64,000 nucleotides of DNA, from contig JAKISR010000001.1 of NCBI GenBank assembly GCA_021648465.1, positions 1 through 64,000 of the forward strand. The letters are read 5' to 3'. The position numbers and the translations under genes were made by a program. This stretch comes from Sulfurimonas sp. GTDB taxonomy: Bacteria; Campylobacterota; Campylobacteria; Campylobacterales; Sulfurimonadaceae. Position 1 is the stretch's first letter. Every line of letters begins with the position of its first letter. This document shows positions 1-10,290 of this stretch, in pieces. The notes beneath the pieces were generated by a model. That model was not told where the DNA came from. It made no database searches and saw nothing but the letters and a program-made list of their open reading frames with translations.

Positions 1-1
1 T

Positions 2-76
2 AAAAATTGGAGTTTAACTATCTCTCAACTGGCTATTCATTTTGAGGGGCGTTTGGATAAAGCTTTAGATTTATGA
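2..76 (+). CDS. C-terminal fragment of an unidentified gene
   Basis: An open frame runs from the window edge to a TGA at 74-76 and encodes 24 residues ending in FEGRLDKALDL. It is the only plus-strand frame that stays open from the edge for more than 15 codons. It would converge with ychF. The fragment is too short to assign a family, and it could be a chance frame. Confidence 0.3.
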   Translation, partial: KNWSLTISQLAIHFEGRLDKALDL

Positions 77-153
77 TACAATTTTAGGAATTACTCGATG
101 CTGACACAGATTATTGAACACTACCAATATGTACTTATATGGTTGTCTATAAA

Positions 154-1272
154 TCAAATATTAAATCTAAAGTGCATCACATCACCATCTTGAACTATAT
201 ATTCTTTACCCTCTAGTCTCATTTTACCAGCATCTTTTGCTTTTGATTCTCCACCACACTCCATATAATCATTATATGATATAACTTCTGCACGGATAAA
301 ACCTTTTTCAAAATCATTGTGGATAACTGCAGCTGCTTTTGGAGCCGTTGTGTCTTTACGAATAGTCCAAGCACGAACCTCTTTAACACCAGCTGTAAAA
401 TAGCTCATAAGACCTAGTTTATCAAAACCTTTGTGAATTATTTGGTCTAGTCCAGATTCTTCAATCCCCAATTCATTTAAAAAATCTTGGGCTTCATCAT
501 CCTCTAAGTCTATTAATTCCTCTTCAACCTTTGCACATAGTTTAATAATTTCACAGTTGTTTTTTTCAGCATATTCGGTTAAAACTACTACATAAGGATT
601 TTCATCAATAGAATCACCTTCATCACTAAGACTTTCTTCATCAACATTAGCACCATACATAATCTCTTTATTGGTTAAAAATCTAACTTCTTGATTTAAA
701 ATTTGATATATTTTAGTGTCTGCTTTATTAAAATTCCTTGCTAAGTTTCCATCAGCTAAAAATTCTATCAATTCTTCAGCAAGCTCTAGAGATGCTTTAG
801 CACTTTTATCAGCTTTTGCTTGTTTTTTTAGTCTGTCTATTCTATTTTGTAGAACTTCAATATCAGCAAGTATTAGTTCTGTTTCAATAATTTCAACATC
901 TCTCAAAGGGTCTACGTTTCCTTCAGTATGTACAATATTTTCATCATCAAAACATCTTACAATATGTAAAATTACTTCTGTTTCTCGTATGTTTGATAAA
1001 AATTTATTGCCAAGACCTTCACCTTTTGAAGCACCTTTTACAAGACCGGCAATATCAACAAAATCAAGTGTTGAGTATTGAATTTTTTCTGGATTAACTA
1101 TCTTAGCTAGTTTTGCTAATCTTGAATCAGGAACAGGAACAATAGCTTTATTTGGCTCTATCGTACAAAATGGATAGTTTGCTGCTTCTGCATTTTGAGC
1201 TTTTGTTAGTGCATTAAAAGTTGTTGATTTACCTACGTTTGGAAGTCCTACAAGACCGATACTTAAACCCAT
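154..1272 (-). CDS. ychF: Redox-regulated ATPase / Obg-like P-loop protein YchF
   Basis: This is a universally conserved Obg-family P-loop NTPase that prefers ATP and associates with ribosomes. The P-loop GLPNVGKS lies at residues 9-16, the G3 region [16 protein letters not shown] follows near residue 69, and the unusual G4 NVDE replaces NKxD, as expected for an ATP-binding YchF. The C-terminal TGS-like domain ends the protein (372 residues, normal for the family). The frame is open 15 codons further upstream, but the ATG at 1272 is preceded by GGAG at good spacing and starts with MGLSIGLVG as in other YchF proteins, so I start there. It lies downstream of pepA, a pairing also known from Campylobacter. 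Confidence 0.95.
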   Translation of the reverse strand: MGLSIGLVGLPNVGKSTTFNALTKAQNAEAANYPFCTIEPNKAIVPVPDSRLAKLAKIVNPEKIQYSTLDFVDIAGLVKGASKGEGLGNKFLSNIRETEVILHIVRCFDDENIVHTEGNVDPLRDVEIIETELILADIEVLQNRIDRLKKQAKADKSAKASLELAEELIEFLADGNLARNFNKADTKIYQILNQEVRFLTNKEIMYGANVDEESLSDEGDSIDENPYVVVLTEYAEKNNCEIIKLCAKVEEELIDLEDDEAQDFLNELGIEESGLDQIIHKGFDKLGLMSYFTAGVKEVRAWTIRKDTTAPKAAAVIHNDFEKGFIRAEVISYNDYMECGGESKAKDAGKMRLEGKEYIVQDGDVMHFRFNI

Positions 1273-1504
1273 TTTTTCTCCAATATAATATATAATTAGT
1301 GGAATTATACTAAACAAACCTTATAAGTTACAAATTAAGTTCTTAGTATATTTTCTTGAGGTTTTGCTAATATTAAGCTCTTTTAATTTTGCATAAACTG
1401 TTTCAATATGTATAAATTATGCTACTGTAACATCTATGGCTCGCAGCAAAATTTACAATATTTTCAACTACGATTTGTGCATTTAGACTTAAAATAAAAC
1501 AGGA

Positions 1505-2911
1505 CTAAATAGTTTTTAAAAATTTACTAATTAAACGAACACCAGCACCAGTCCCACCGTATACATTACAATCCCAAGCTGATTCTGTATAAGCAGACCC
1601 AGCTATATCAAAATGCATCCATCTTTTTTTATTTTCTTTCCTTATAAATTTATCTAAAAATAACCCAGCTGTAATAGCTCCTCCATAAGGTTTAGAAGCT
1701 GTATTTGAAATATCTGCTATGTCACTTTTTAGAAGTTTTTTGAGATGTTTGTTAAATGGAAGCGAACTTATTAATTCACCAGATGCAGTTCCTGCTTTTG
1801 ATAAGTCATGTTTTAACTTATGAGAGTGTCCCATAAGCCCTGTTGTATACTGACCAAGAGCCACCATACAAGCACCAGTAAGTGTTGCAAAATCAAATAT
1901 ATAATTTGCTTTTACTTTATCTTGAGCATAGTCTAATACATCTGCTAATACTAAGCGACCTTCTGCATCGGTATTTCTCACTTCAATAGTTGTACCACTT
2001 CTTGAGATTAATACATCATCAGGTTTATAGGCATCTCCCCCAACCATATTTTCAACAGCTCCAATAAAAGCATGAACTTCAATATTTAATTTTAATTCAC
2101 TAACAGCTTTAATCATTCCTAGAACAGCACATGCACCAGCTTTATCCATTTTCATAGTAACCATTGAAGCTGATGGTTTTAAACTGAGTCCACCACTGTC
2201 ATATGTTAAACCTTTTCCAACAAGAGAGATGATTTTTTTAGGATTTTTTGGTTTATATGCTAAATGAATTAAAGCACTTCCATGAATAGAAGCACGACCA
2301 ACTGCAAGCATAGCATTCATATTTTCTTTTGCTAAATCGTCCTCTTGTAGAATAGTACATTCTAAATTATTGTCTTTAGATAGTGTCTGTGCTAGTCCAA
2401 CCATGCTTTGAGGATGCATATCATGAGGAATAGTATTTACAATATTTCTTGTAAAACATGTTGCATTTGCAATTATCATAGCTTCATTGAAAGTTGTTTG
2501 AAGCTCATCAAAATCAAGATTATTTGAGCATAAGTTTATCTCTTTTAAGCTTATCTCTTTTATTTCTGATTTATAATTGCTAAACTCATAACCACCTAAA
2601 ATAATTCCTTCAACAAAGGCAGATAAAGTTGAATTATTAAAGATACGAATTTTAGCACTTGCATAGTTTGAAGATTTTAGTGCTTTTATCATAGAGCTAC
2701 CAGCACTTCTAATATTGTCACTTTCTTTATCTTCAATTCCACAAAATAGTAAAGCATTTTCATGTAAAAAACATGTAGTATCTTGTTCTGCTTTAAATCC
2801 TGCCTTTGTAAGGGTATTTATATATTTATGCCCTTTTAGTTCATCTATTGTTAAAAATTCTATTAATATTTCTGATTTTATATCCGATTTATTTATTAGT
2901 TTAATGTTCAT
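1505..2911 (-). CDS. pepA: Leucyl aminopeptidase (M17 family)
   Basis: A cytosolic two-metal aminopeptidase that releases N-terminal residues during peptide turnover. Signature NTDAEGRL sits at residues 313-320, and the metal/substrate stretch GKGLTYDSGG is at 232-241, with MKMDKAGA following near 253. Length (468) fits M17. The N-terminal domain is weakly conserved, as usual. The ATG at 2911 has AGGA about 6 nt upstream. It is followed by ychF after 232 nt, and a TATAAT-like element lies in the 169 nt gap behind trpB, so it may have its own promoter. Confidence 0.95.
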   Translation of the reverse strand: MNIKLINKSDIKSEILIEFLTIDELKGHKYINTLTKAGFKAEQDTTCFLHENALLFCGIEDKESDNIRSAGSSMIKALKSSNYASAKIRIFNNSTLSAFVEGIILGGYEFSNYKSEIKEISLKEINLCSNNLDFDELQTTFNEAMIIANATCFTRNIVNTIPHDMHPQSMVGLAQTLSKDNNLECTILQEDDLAKENMNAMLAVGRASIHGSALIHLAYKPKNPKKIISLVGKGLTYDSGGLSLKPSASMVTMKMDKAGACAVLGMIKAVSELKLNIEVHAFIGAVENMVGGDAYKPDDVLISRSGTTIEVRNTDAEGRLVLADVLDYAQDKVKANYIFDFATLTGACMVALGQYTTGLMGHSHKLKHDLSKAGTASGELISSLPFNKHLKKLLKSDIADISNTASKPYGGAITAGLFLDKFIRKENKKRWMHFDIAGSAYTESAWDCNVYGGTGAGVRLISKFLKTI

Positions 2912-3080
2912 ATTTTTCCTATAAGTGAGTAATTTAGATAAGGATAGTAACTAAAAATTTATAAAATAGAGTTGATATAATTATAGTAGAGTTTTAAATG
3001 CATATATCCTAAAGAGAATAAATCTATAGTTTCTACTCTATAAATTAATCTTATGAATAATTACCATATAGAGGATTCAA

Positions 3081-4280
3081 TTAGTTAAAGTGAAGTATAT
3101 CTTTCGCTTGAATCATATCTTTATCTCCACGACCAGAGAGATTTACAATAATTAACTTATCTTTAATATTTGGTAGTTTTTTAAGATATGCTACTGCATG
3201 AGAACTCTCAAATGCAGGAATAATTCCCTCTTTACGAGATAACCAAACAAATGCATCAAGTGCTTCTTGGTCTGTAATATTATCATAAGTTATACTTTTA
3301 TTATCATTATGAAAAGAGTGTTCTGGTCCAATTCCAGGGTAATCAAGACCAGCGCTTATAGAGTGAGCTTCTAGTATTTGACCATCCTCATCTTGAAGTG
3401 TATAACTCATTTGACCATGAAGTACACCAGGACGGCCTTTTTTAAGTGAGCATCCATGTTTGTTTGTCTCAATTCCAAGTCCACCAGCTTCGATACCAAT
3501 ACACTCAACCTCATCATCTTCTAAGAAATATTGAAACATTCCTATTGCATTTGAGCCACCGCCAATACATGCAATAATATGATCAGGTAAACGATTCTCT
3601 TTTTCTAAAATTTGAGATCTTGCTTCCCAGCCAATAATAGCTTGAAAATCTCTAACCATCATAGGATAAGGGTGTGGACCTGCAACTGTTCCAATAATAT
3701 AAAAAGTATCACGAGCATTTGTTACCCAGTGACGAATTGCATCATTCATAGCATCTTTTAAAGTACGAGAGCCACTCTCGACAGAGTTTACTTTTGCACC
3801 AAGAAGTTTCATACGAAAAACATTTAACTCTTGTCTAGCAACATCTTTTGCACCCATAAAAACTTCACATTCTAAACCAAGTAAAGCACAAATAGTAGCA
3901 GTAGCAACACCATGTTGTCCTGCACCAGTTTCAGCTATTACCTTTCTATATCCAAGTCTTTTAGCCATCAAACCCTGTGCAATAACATTGTTTACTTTAT
4001 GAGCTCCTGTATGGTTTAAATCTTCTCTTTTTAGGTAAATTTTAGCACCAAGTTCTTCAGAAATATTTTCAGCAAAGTAGAGTGGAGAAGGGCGACCAAC
4101 ATAATCATTTAGGTAGTAGTGAACTTCACTCCAAAATTCTTTGTCAAAGCGAATATTTTCATATTCATCTTTTAATTTTAAAAGAGCTGGCATTAGCGTT
4201 TCAGGTACATACCTACCACCAAATATACCAAAGTGACCATTTTTATCTGGATCATATTTTGAAGCAGAGGGTATATACAT
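3081..4280 (-). CDS. trpB: Tryptophan synthase beta chain
   Basis: Catalyses PLP-dependent condensation of indole with serine. The PLP lysine is K95 in HTGAHKVNN, followed by [11 protein letters not shown] and the phosphate-binding [10 protein letters not shown]. At 399 residues it is a standard TrpB1. The start ATG overlaps the apt stop in a TAATG arrangement, with AGAGG upstream, which suggests translational coupling. No trpA or other trp gene is adjacent; the gene closes a mixed housekeeping operon starting at folD, so the trp genes are split in this genome. Confidence 0.96.
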   Translation of the reverse strand: MYIPSASKYDPDKNGHFGIFGGRYVPETLMPALLKLKDEYENIRFDKEFWSEVHYYLNDYVGRPSPLYFAENISEELGAKIYLKREDLNHTGAHKVNNVIAQGLMAKRLGYRKVIAETGAGQHGVATATICALLGLECEVFMGAKDVARQELNVFRMKLLGAKVNSVESGSRTLKDAMNDAIRHWVTNARDTFYIIGTVAGPHPYPMMVRDFQAIIGWEARSQILEKENRLPDHIIACIGGGSNAIGMFQYFLEDDEVECIGIEAGGLGIETNKHGCSLKKGRPGVLHGQMSYTLQDEDGQILEAHSISAGLDYPGIGPEHSFHNDNKSITYDNITDQEALDAFVWLSRKEGIIPAFESSHAVAYLKKLPNIKDKLIIVNLSGRGDKDMIQAKDILHFN

Positions 4281-4828
4281 TAATTAACCTCTATTAGAGA
4301 ATAAACTACAGTTTTTTCTTTTAATTTTTTTTGTCCATCTAAAAAGTTTAGACCTATAATAAAACAAGCTTCTACACATTCTGCTCCAGTTTGATTAATG
4401 AGAATAGCAGCAGCATTAGCAGTTCCCCCTGTTGCAATTAAATCATCAATCATAAGAACTTTAGCATTAGGAATTTCACTAAAAGCATCTATGTGAACTT
4501 CAATCTCATCCACTCCGTATTCTAATGCATATTTTTCAGTAAAAGTTGTATATGGAAGTTTTCCTTTTTTACGAATCGGGATAAAGCCGATACTTAACAT
4601 TTGAGCTAAAGCAGCACCAAAAATAAAACCTCTGGCATCAATACCAGCAATGTAGTCTAAGTTGTACTCTTTATATCTTTGATATAAGTGGTTCATTAAA
4701 ACACCGTAAGCTTTTTTATTATTTAAAAGTGTTGTAATATCTTTAAAAACTATTCCTGGTTTTGGAAAATCTTGTATATCTCTAATTGAGTTTTCAATAA
4801 TTTTTCTTTCAGTTTTACTAAGTGTCAT
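4280..4828 (-). CDS. apt: Adenine phosphoribosyltransferase
   Basis: Salvages adenine to AMP using PRPP. The PRPP-binding signature [13 protein letters not shown] is present, together with the N-terminal [16 protein letters not shown] typical of Apt and the flexible-loop region around YALEYG. It has 182 residues, close to the usual length. It lies 26 nt behind the coiled-coil gene and overlaps trpB by one base (TAATG), so it is part of the folD-to-trpB run. Confidence 0.95.
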   Translation of the reverse strand: MTLSKTERKIIENSIRDIQDFPKPGIVFKDITTLLNNKKAYGVLMNHLYQRYKEYNLDYIAGIDARGFIFGAALAQMLSIGFIPIRKKGKLPYTTFTEKYALEYGVDEIEVHIDAFSEIPNAKVLMIDDLIATGGTANAAAILINQTGAECVEACFIIGLNFLDGQKKLKEKTVVYSLIEVN

Positions 4829-4854
4829 ATTTTCCCTTTTTATATTTTTAGTAA

Positions 4855-5187
4855 TTATAATAAAGCATCTATACGACCTTCAAGTGCTTTAATCTTGTTA
4901 TTTAAGCGGTCAACCTCTTGTCTATGTTTTGTATTTCTTTGTTTAAGTATTTTAAGTTCATTTCTAAGTTTTGTTAACTCATCACTTAAAATATCAACGT
5001 TACCTAAAGCACGCTGTAGTTGAATTTGATATTTTCTAATTAATATTTCTGCTTCTTGAAGTGTTAGCTTCATTAAATCATTACTACGTTGTTCTTTAGT
5101 TGTAATACTTTTATAGTAAAACATTCTAACAAATAGATATATAGATAAAATTGATAAAACAGTTAATAGTGACCATTCTGCAAACAT
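4855..5187 (-). CDS. Small membrane-anchored coiled-coil protein
   Basis: I do not recognise a named family. The 110-residue product starts with one hydrophobic segment (about residues 5-25, [20 protein letters not shown]) followed by a polar, heptad-rich region to the C-terminus ([17 protein letters not shown] and onwards), so it is probably an inner-membrane anchor with a coiled coil in the cytoplasm. It sits 10 nt after rpiB and 26 nt before apt. Its overall plan resembles FtsB/FtsL-like or septation-associated coiled-coil proteins, but nothing shows that function. Confidence 0.75.
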   Translation of the reverse strand: MFAEWSLLTVLSILSIYLFVRMFYYKSITTKEQRSNDLMKLTLQEAEILIRKYQIQLQRALGNVDILSDELTKLRNELKILKQRNTKHRQEVDRLNNKIKALEGRIDALL

Positions 5188-5197
5188 AAATTCTCCT

Positions 5198-5635
5198 TTA
5201 AGAGTTTATTGCTTCAATTTTTGCAACTCGTCCAGTATGACGACCACCATCAAAACTAGATGCACACCATGCATCAAGAATTGATTCTGCAACACCTTTG
5301 CCTACAATTCTTTCGCCAAAACATAATATATTTGCATCATTGTGACCACGAGCAACAGATGCAGTATAAGCGTCATGACAAAGAGCCGCTCTTATTCCAT
5401 TAAATCTGTTTGCGGCCATGCTCATACCTATTCCTGAACCACAGATAAGAATTCCCTGTGAATCACTATCATTCAAAACTGATTGAGATACTTTTACAGC
5501 ATAATCTGGATAATCAACTCTTGTTTTATCAAAAGGTCCTAAATCAATAACTTCATGACTTTTTTCTTTTAGTAATTTAACTATGTAATCTTTTAAATCA
5601 ATTCCAGCGTGGTCTGTAGCAATATAAAACTTCAT
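5198..5635 (-). CDS. rpiB: Ribose-5-phosphate isomerase B
   Basis: Interconverts ribose-5-phosphate and ribulose-5-phosphate in the pentose phosphate pathway and nucleotide supply. Residues D8-H9 in ATDHAG and the catalytic Cys65 in ILICGSGIGMSMAANR are present. Length is 145, typical for RpiB. It is 12 nt downstream of the M50 protease gene. Placing it one gene away from apt links ribose phosphate and PRPP metabolism, though this may only reflect operon packing. Confidence 0.95.
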   Translation of the reverse strand: MKFYIATDHAGIDLKDYIVKLLKEKSHEVIDLGPFDKTRVDYPDYAVKVSQSVLNDSDSQGILICGSGIGMSMAANRFNGIRAALCHDAYTASVARGHNDANILCFGERIVGKGVAESILDAWCASSFDGGRHTGRVAKIEAINS

Positions 5636-5647
5636 TATTTCCCTTGT

Positions 5648-6325
5648 TTATGATAGTAACATACTTAAAATTGTTTGCACAGGCATTATTAGCAAATAGT
5701 TTTTAAGTGGCGTCATAAGAATTATTAAAACCACTATTATGCCATAACGTTCATTTTTATAAAAAAACTCTGCTATGGAGTTTAGTTTATATTTTAATGA
5801 TAAGTGCATTATAAAGTGAGCACCATCAAACTGAGGAATAGGGAGTAGGTTAAATACTCCTAAAACTACATTAATAATGAGTAGTTGAAATACAAAAAGA
5901 TAAGTAAATATATACAATAAACCATCACCACTTGTTGGTTGACTCATGGAGAGTATAGCGATAGAAGCAAAAGCAGCTAGGGTAAAGTTGTACACTATCC
6001 CTGCTAAGTCAACTTGCATGGCTGCATTATAACCACCTCTTTTAATTACAGTTGCAGTATTGATTGGTACTGGTTTTGCCCATCCAAATAAAAAACCACT
6101 GTCCGAACCCATGAGCATTGGTAAAAAATATGTTGCTGCTGGAACTAAAATAGTACCAACTAAATCAACGTGTGATAGGGGATTTATAGTCAATCTACCC
6201 GCATTTTTAGCGGTTGTGTCACCATATATATAAGCTACCAGTCCATGCATGATTTCATGCCCAACGATAGCAACCGTTAGTGCTAAAACAGCTGCTAATA
6301 TTTTGAGTAAATCAATAAATTCCAT
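5648..6325 (-). CDS. Site-2-protease-like M50 zinc metallopeptidase
   Basis: A multi-pass inner-membrane metalloprotease of the M50/S2P type. The zinc motif HEIMH lies at residues 23-27 of the 225-residue form, and the second motif NLLPIPQFDGAH (NPxPxDG type, third zinc ligand Asp) sits near residue 155. About six hydrophobic segments are visible, and no PDZ domain. It belongs to the short soluble-domain-free class common in Campylobacterota. The start could be 6331 (MIMEF) or 6325 (MEF); both overlap the end of lepB. Substrate unknown. Confidence 0.88.
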   Translation of the reverse strand: MEFIDLLKILAAVLALTVAIVGHEIMHGLVAYIYGDTTAKNAGRLTINPLSHVDLVGTILVPAATYFLPMLMGSDSGFLFGWAKPVPINTATVIKRGGYNAAMQVDLAGIVYNFTLAAFASIAILSMSQPTSGDGLLYIFTYLFVFQLLIINVVLGVFNLLPIPQFDGAHFIMHLSLKYKLNSIAEFFYKNERYGIIVVLIILMTPLKNYLLIMPVQTILSMLLS

Positions 6326-7121
6326 GATCATCTTTATCTGTAATTTTTCTCTCTACTATAGCTTTATTCAAGTGAATTGGGGCTTCTAAATCAGTAGGTG
6401 TTTTACCAATTCTATCCCATCTTATTTCCCAGTTGTCATCAACACTAAAATATATAAACCAAGGAGTTCCTTCTATATTATCATAAGGAACAGGTCCCCA
6501 AAAACGGCTGTCGTTTGAGTGATCACGATTATCACCCATCATAAAATAATTTCCCTCTGGAACTTTAATAGGTGCAAAGTTAAATAGTTCTTGATGATAT
6601 CTTCCATTATTTATGATTTTATCATCATTATGAATTCCAGGATGATTTTTTCTATATGGATTTTTAACCCAAAGTTTCTCCATAAATACAACAAGTTCAT
6701 AATCTTTATAATTATTTTTTATCCATTCATCGCCTTCTCTAAAGTGAATAAAAAGATTTTTATTGTTTAAAAATAATTCATCATTAGGAAGAGCAACACA
6801 TCTTTTTACATAGTGTTGTTTAGTATTTTTTGGATATCTAAATATAACTATATCACCTCTTTTAGGTGTATCTCCATCAATTAAACGAAGAGAATCACTC
6901 CATGGCATAATAGATTGTTCTATAAAAGGGATATGTGGCATAGATATACCATAAGCAAATTTCTTAGCAAAAAGATGGTCACCAATAAGAAGAGAATCTT
7001 TCATTGAACCACTTGGGATTCTAAAAGCTTGAGCTACAAAAAATATTATAAAGAGAACAATAATAATAGTTCCAGTCCATGAATTTGAAAATTTATAAAT
7101 TTTGTATAAAATATTATTCAT
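6312..7121 (-). CDS. lepB: Signal peptidase I
   Basis: Cleaves Sec/Tat signal peptides at the periplasmic face. One N-terminal membrane anchor spans about residues 16-32, then catalytic Ser39 in PSGSM and general base Lys106 in YVKRCVALP, and box E GDNRD at 196-200. Length 269 is normal, with a moderate insertion between the Lys region and box E. It overlaps folD by 8 nt and the M50 protease gene by 14-20 nt, so the three are translated from one message. Confidence 0.96.
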   Translation of the reverse strand: MNNILYKIYKFSNSWTGTIIIVLFIIFFVAQAFRIPSGSMKDSLLIGDHLFAKKFAYGISMPHIPFIEQSIMPWSDSLRLIDGDTPKRGDIVIFRYPKNTKQHYVKRCVALPNDELFLNNKNLFIHFREGDEWIKNNYKDYELVVFMEKLWVKNPYRKNHPGIHNDDKIINNGRYHQELFNFAPIKVPEGNYFMMGDNRDHSNDSRFWGPVPYDNIEGTPWFIYFSVDDNWEIRWDRIGKTPTDLEAPIHLNKAIVERKITDKDDHGIY

Positions 7122-7980
7122 TTATTTTTCTCTCTTTAGCATTTGTTTTTGCGGCTTTTAGTGTATTTTTAAGAAGCATCGCTATTGTCATTGGACCAAC
7201 ACCTCCCGGAACAGGTGTTATGTATGATGATTTTTTACTTACATTTGCAAAATCAACATCACCAACAAGTTTTCCTTCATCTGTATGATTTATACCGATA
7301 TCTATGATTATCACACCATCTTTAATCATGTCTTCTTTGATAAGATTGATTATGCCAACACCAACCAATACAATATCAGCATTAAGTGTATGTTTTTTTA
7401 AATCATCAGTAAATATATGACAAATTTCAACTGTAGCATTTGCATTTAAAAGAAGTGATGCCATAGGTTTTCCAACAATATTTGATGCACCGACAACTAC
7501 ACAGTTTTTACCTTTTACATCAATGTTGTATTCACTTAAAAGTTTCATTACTCCTAGTGGTGTACAAGGAACAAATCCATCTAGTCCAGCTGTAAGACAA
7601 CCTATATTAAAGGGATGAAAACCATCTACATCTTTTTTTGAAGACACAAGGTCAAGTAGTTTTCTTTCATCGATTTGTTGTGGGAGTGGTAGCTGAATGA
7701 GAATTCCATCAATTGTTGAATCATTATTCATGTTTTGAATAATTTTTTCTATAGCATCTTGAGATATAGTCTCAGGCATTTCATGCGTAATAGAATAAAT
7801 TCCAACCCTATCACATGCTTTTTTCTTCATGTTTACATAGGCTGCACTTGCTGGGTCTTGTCCAACTAGCACTACGGCTAAACCAGGCGTACATCCACAC
7901 TTGTCTTTTAACATTTTTACATCTGCTGTAACTTGTGATTCTATTTTTTTTGAAAGTGCTTTACCATCAAGAAGTTGCAT
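7114..7980 (-). CDS. folD: Bifunctional methylenetetrahydrofolate dehydrogenase / cyclohydrolase
   Basis: Interconverts 5,10-methylene-THF and 10-formyl-THF using NADP. Visible motifs are VVLVGQDPASAAYVNMKKKA (cyclohydrolase Lys region), GILIQLPLP, the Rossmann part GASNIVGKPMA, and the signature PVPGGVGPMT. It has 288 residues, as expected. It is the first gene of a seven-gene minus-strand run down to trpB, with an extended TATAAT just upstream. Confidence 0.96.
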   Translation of the reverse strand: MQLLDGKALSKKIESQVTADVKMLKDKCGCTPGLAVVLVGQDPASAAYVNMKKKACDRVGIYSITHEMPETISQDAIEKIIQNMNNDSTIDGILIQLPLPQQIDERKLLDLVSSKKDVDGFHPFNIGCLTAGLDGFVPCTPLGVMKLLSEYNIDVKGKNCVVVGASNIVGKPMASLLLNANATVEICHIFTDDLKKHTLNADIVLVGVGIINLIKEDMIKDGVIIIDIGINHTDEGKLVGDVDFANVSKKSSYITPVPGGVGPMTIAMLLKNTLKAAKTNAKERKINE

Positions 7981-8007
7981 TTAAACCTCATAAATTATTT
8001 TTTTGAT

Positions 8008-8013
8008 ATTATA
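8008..8013 (-). promoter_or_regulatory. -10 element upstream of folD
   Basis: On the minus strand the sequence GCTATAATATC contains a perfect TATAAT 28 nt upstream of the folD ATG. No clear -35 is seen, which is normal for Campylobacterota sigma-70 promoters. The same GCTATAATATCAAAAA string also precedes hemL. Confidence 0.6.
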
Positions 8014-8038
8014 GCGTTATATTTTAAAAGGTCGCTTT

Positions 8039-8374
8039 ATGAGATTTGTATTATTTTTAGTGATACCATTTTACTTGTTTGCAAGAAGCAGTTTTATTAC
8101 CCCTATGGAGTATGCTTCATCATTATATAAAAACCCAAGAGGGATAGGATGTCATAATTGTCATGGTGAAAATGGAGAAGGGAAAATAATTGCTAGTTTT
8201 ATACATAAAAAAAAGAAGATAAACTTTAGCGGACCTGCTATAAATAGTATAAATTTCGATATATTTTACAAAGCACTAAATAGAAAAAAAATAGGAATGC
8301 CAAAGTATTTTTTAACCAAAAAAGAGATTCAAGCACTCTATTTTTTCATACAAGAACAAGATAAAGGTAAGTGA
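8039..8374 (+). CDS. Periplasmic monohaem cytochrome c
   Basis: A 111-residue secreted c-type cytochrome. An N-terminal signal peptide (about residues 1-16) is followed by a single haem site CHNCH at 38-42; GMPKYF further on probably gives the axial Met. The family is a class I cytochrome c, likely a small electron carrier. It is divergent from folD with a 58 nt gap and has AAGG about 9 nt before the ATG. The next gene begins 6 nt later, so both may be co-transcribed, although no functional link with the CitE-like protein is obvious. Confidence 0.85.
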   Translation: MRFVLFLVIPFYLFARSSFITPMEYASSLYKNPRGIGCHNCHGENGEGKIIASFIHKKKKINFSGPAINSINFDIFYKALNRKKIGMPKYFLTKKEIQALYFFIQEQDKGK

Positions 8375-8380
8375 TAATAT

Positions 8381-9310
8381 ATGAGAGATGAACTATTAAG
8401 TGAGATTAAAACTGCGTATGAAAATAGAGATTTAGATACACTAGATAAGCTAGCTATTCCCATAAGTAGAGTTATTAATAAAAAAAATGATTTTCGTTCT
8501 GCTTTGATGCTTTCATGTAATAATATAAAACATTTAAGTAAAATAAAAGAGCTTAAAGCAGAGTGTATTATGCTAAATTTAGAAGATGGAGTAAGTCCAG
8601 AAGATAAACCGTTTGCACTTGTATTGTGCGCAATATTTTTGAGAGAGTTACAAAAGTGTGATATAAAGCTTGTTGTGCGTGTTAATGCTCTTGATAATGG
8701 TGGATATGAAGAGATAACTTACTTAAATCAGTTTATGCCAGATGCTATAAGAGTTCCAAAGGTAAACAATAAAGAAGAGGTAAAAAATATTCGTGCACTT
8801 TTAAATGATGAGATAGATTTGCACCTTTCAATTGAAACTGCTGAGGCATGGCATAATTTAGCCTCACTTAAAGTAAATAGAGGAGTCACCACTTTTTATC
8901 TTGGTATTTTAGATCTTTTTGCAGATATTAAACTTTCTCAAAATCTTATAACAAGAGATAATCCAACAATGCTTTATATGCTTTCACATTTTTTAATGAC
9001 ATGTAAATCTATGGGGATAAAACCTGTTTCTTTTGTATATCAAGAGTTTAAAAATTTAGAAGAATTTGGGATGTGGTTAAGGTTAGAAAAAAGTATGGGT
9101 TATGATGCAAAAGGGTGTATTTCACCTGCACAAGTCTTAGAAGTTAATAAAGTTTTTGTTGATGAAGAAAAAGAGATTCAAAGAGCTAAGGTGGTTATAA
9201 AACTTTTTGAAATGCATAAAGAGCAGGGTATTACAGGATTTGCAGATGATGAGTATGGGTTTATTGATGAGCCTATTTATAAGGGAGCATTAGCACTCTT
9301 AAATAGATAG
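8381..9310 (+). CDS. HpcH/HpaI aldolase / citrate lyase beta-like protein (CitE-like)
   Basis: A TIM-barrel CoA-ester lyase-type protein of 309 residues. Typical stretches are CIMLNLEDGVSPEDK (metal-binding Glu/Asp region), VVRVNALDNGG, and IRVPKVN, followed by LHLSIETAEAW. No citF or citD is nearby, so it is a stand-alone CitE-like enzyme; possible substrates are citramalyl-, malyl- or similar CoA esters and cannot be read from sequence. It converges with the TonB-like gene with only 3 nt between them. Confidence 0.85.
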   Translation: MRDELLSEIKTAYENRDLDTLDKLAIPISRVINKKNDFRSALMLSCNNIKHLSKIKELKAECIMLNLEDGVSPEDKPFALVLCAIFLRELQKCDIKLVVRVNALDNGGYEEITYLNQFMPDAIRVPKVNNKEEVKNIRALLNDEIDLHLSIETAEAWHNLASLKVNRGVTTFYLGILDLFADIKLSQNLITRDNPTMLYMLSHFLMTCKSMGIKPVSFVYQEFKNLEEFGMWLRLEKSMGYDAKGCISPAQVLEVNKVFVDEEKEIQRAKVVIKLFEMHKEQGITGFADDEYGFIDEPIYKGALALLNR

Positions 9311-9313
9311 GTA

Positions 9314-10219
9314 TTAATACCGTAAGTTATAAAATACATTATATCGTATTAGTGTTTTTACCTTAGTTCTTGGATACCTACTATAAGCAAATTCTATAGT
9401 CTCTTTAGTAGTTATATCAAGTATATAATAGCCACTCTTTTTTAAATATTTAAAGTCTGAAATATCCCCATTAGGATGTAAATAAAACTCTATTATATTT
9501 ACTCTATTTATATTTAAATTTTTGGTTAAATTTACTTTAGCAACTCTTGTTAAAACTTCCTGAGTGATTCTTCTCATAATTTCTTGATTATCTAGTATAT
9601 ACTTTTGTTGCTCAAGGCTTAATTTTCCAAATATATCACCATAAAGTTCTTTAATATTATTATTGATACTATTTTTACTAACTATTGTATTTTTCTTTTT
9701 TTTAACTTCTTGATTTGATTTATCATCCAATAACCAATCATAAGATTCATATTTTTTGTTAATCTTTTTCTTTTGAGGGAGCTTAATATATGGTTTTTTT
9801 GGTAATACAGATTTTATTTTTTCTTTTTGTTCTTGAAGTTTTTTAGGTTTTAGTTTGATTATTTTAGGTAAAACTTTTTTTTGTTCTACCTTTTGTTTTT
9901 TATATTTTATAAGTGGTTTTTCTACAGATTTTACTTTTGGATGAACTATTTTTTTGAGTTGCTTACCTTTTGGCATTGGTGGAATTTTAGTTATAACAAC
10001 CTTCTCTTTTGGTTTGCTTACACTTTTTTGTTTTTCAATTTTAGGTATTTTTTCTATAATTTTTTTTGGTAATTCCATTAAAGATACTTTAATTATGTCT
10101 TTTTTAGGTTCTACTGGTTTTTTAATATCATGTATCATGCTACCAAGAAACCAAAAGATAATTAAAAGAAGTATATGAATTAAAAGTGCTACAAATAGAG
10201 CAAAAGATGAACGGTTCAA
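9314..10219 (-). CDS. TonB-like energy transducer
   Basis: A 301-residue protein with the TonB plan: one N-terminal membrane helix (about residues 6-28), a long Lys/Pro-rich periplasm-spanning region (repeated PK, KP and KK pairs from about 30 to 150), and a C-terminal alpha/beta domain with IEFYLHPNGDISDFKYLKKS. It should couple inner-membrane proton motive force to an outer-membrane receptor. No exbB, exbD or receptor gene is adjacent. It could be a TonB paralogue or the C-terminal partner for a Tol-like system. Confidence 0.75.
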   Translation of the reverse strand: MNRSSFALFVALLIHILLLIIFWFLGSMIHDIKKPVEPKKDIIKVSLMELPKKIIEKIPKIEKQKSVSKPKEKVVITKIPPMPKGKQLKKIVHPKVKSVEKPLIKYKKQKVEQKKVLPKIIKLKPKKLQEQKEKIKSVLPKKPYIKLPQKKKINKKYESYDWLLDDKSNQEVKKKKNTIVSKNSINNNIKELYGDIFGKLSLEQQKYILDNQEIMRRITQEVLTRVAKVNLTKNLNINRVNIIEFYLHPNGDISDFKYLKKSGYYILDITTKETIEFAYSRYPRTKVKTLIRYNVFYNLRY

Positions 10220-10290
10220 GCTGTTCCATTTATTTTAGAATTTTTAGAGGCAACCGTTATTATAACAAATATAGATTAATACTTATTAGC

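Noticed and set aside
98..193. Plus-strand frame of 31 codons starting MLTQIIEHYQYVLIW, overlapping the end of ychF
   Set aside because: It begins like a membrane helix but stops at once, overlaps a solid gene on the other strand and has no ribosome site.
9881..10178. Plus-strand frames of 63 and 74 codons rich in Phe and Trp
   Set aside because: They are mirror frames of the Lys/Pro-rich middle of the TonB-like gene; the composition is explained by reading its antisense.
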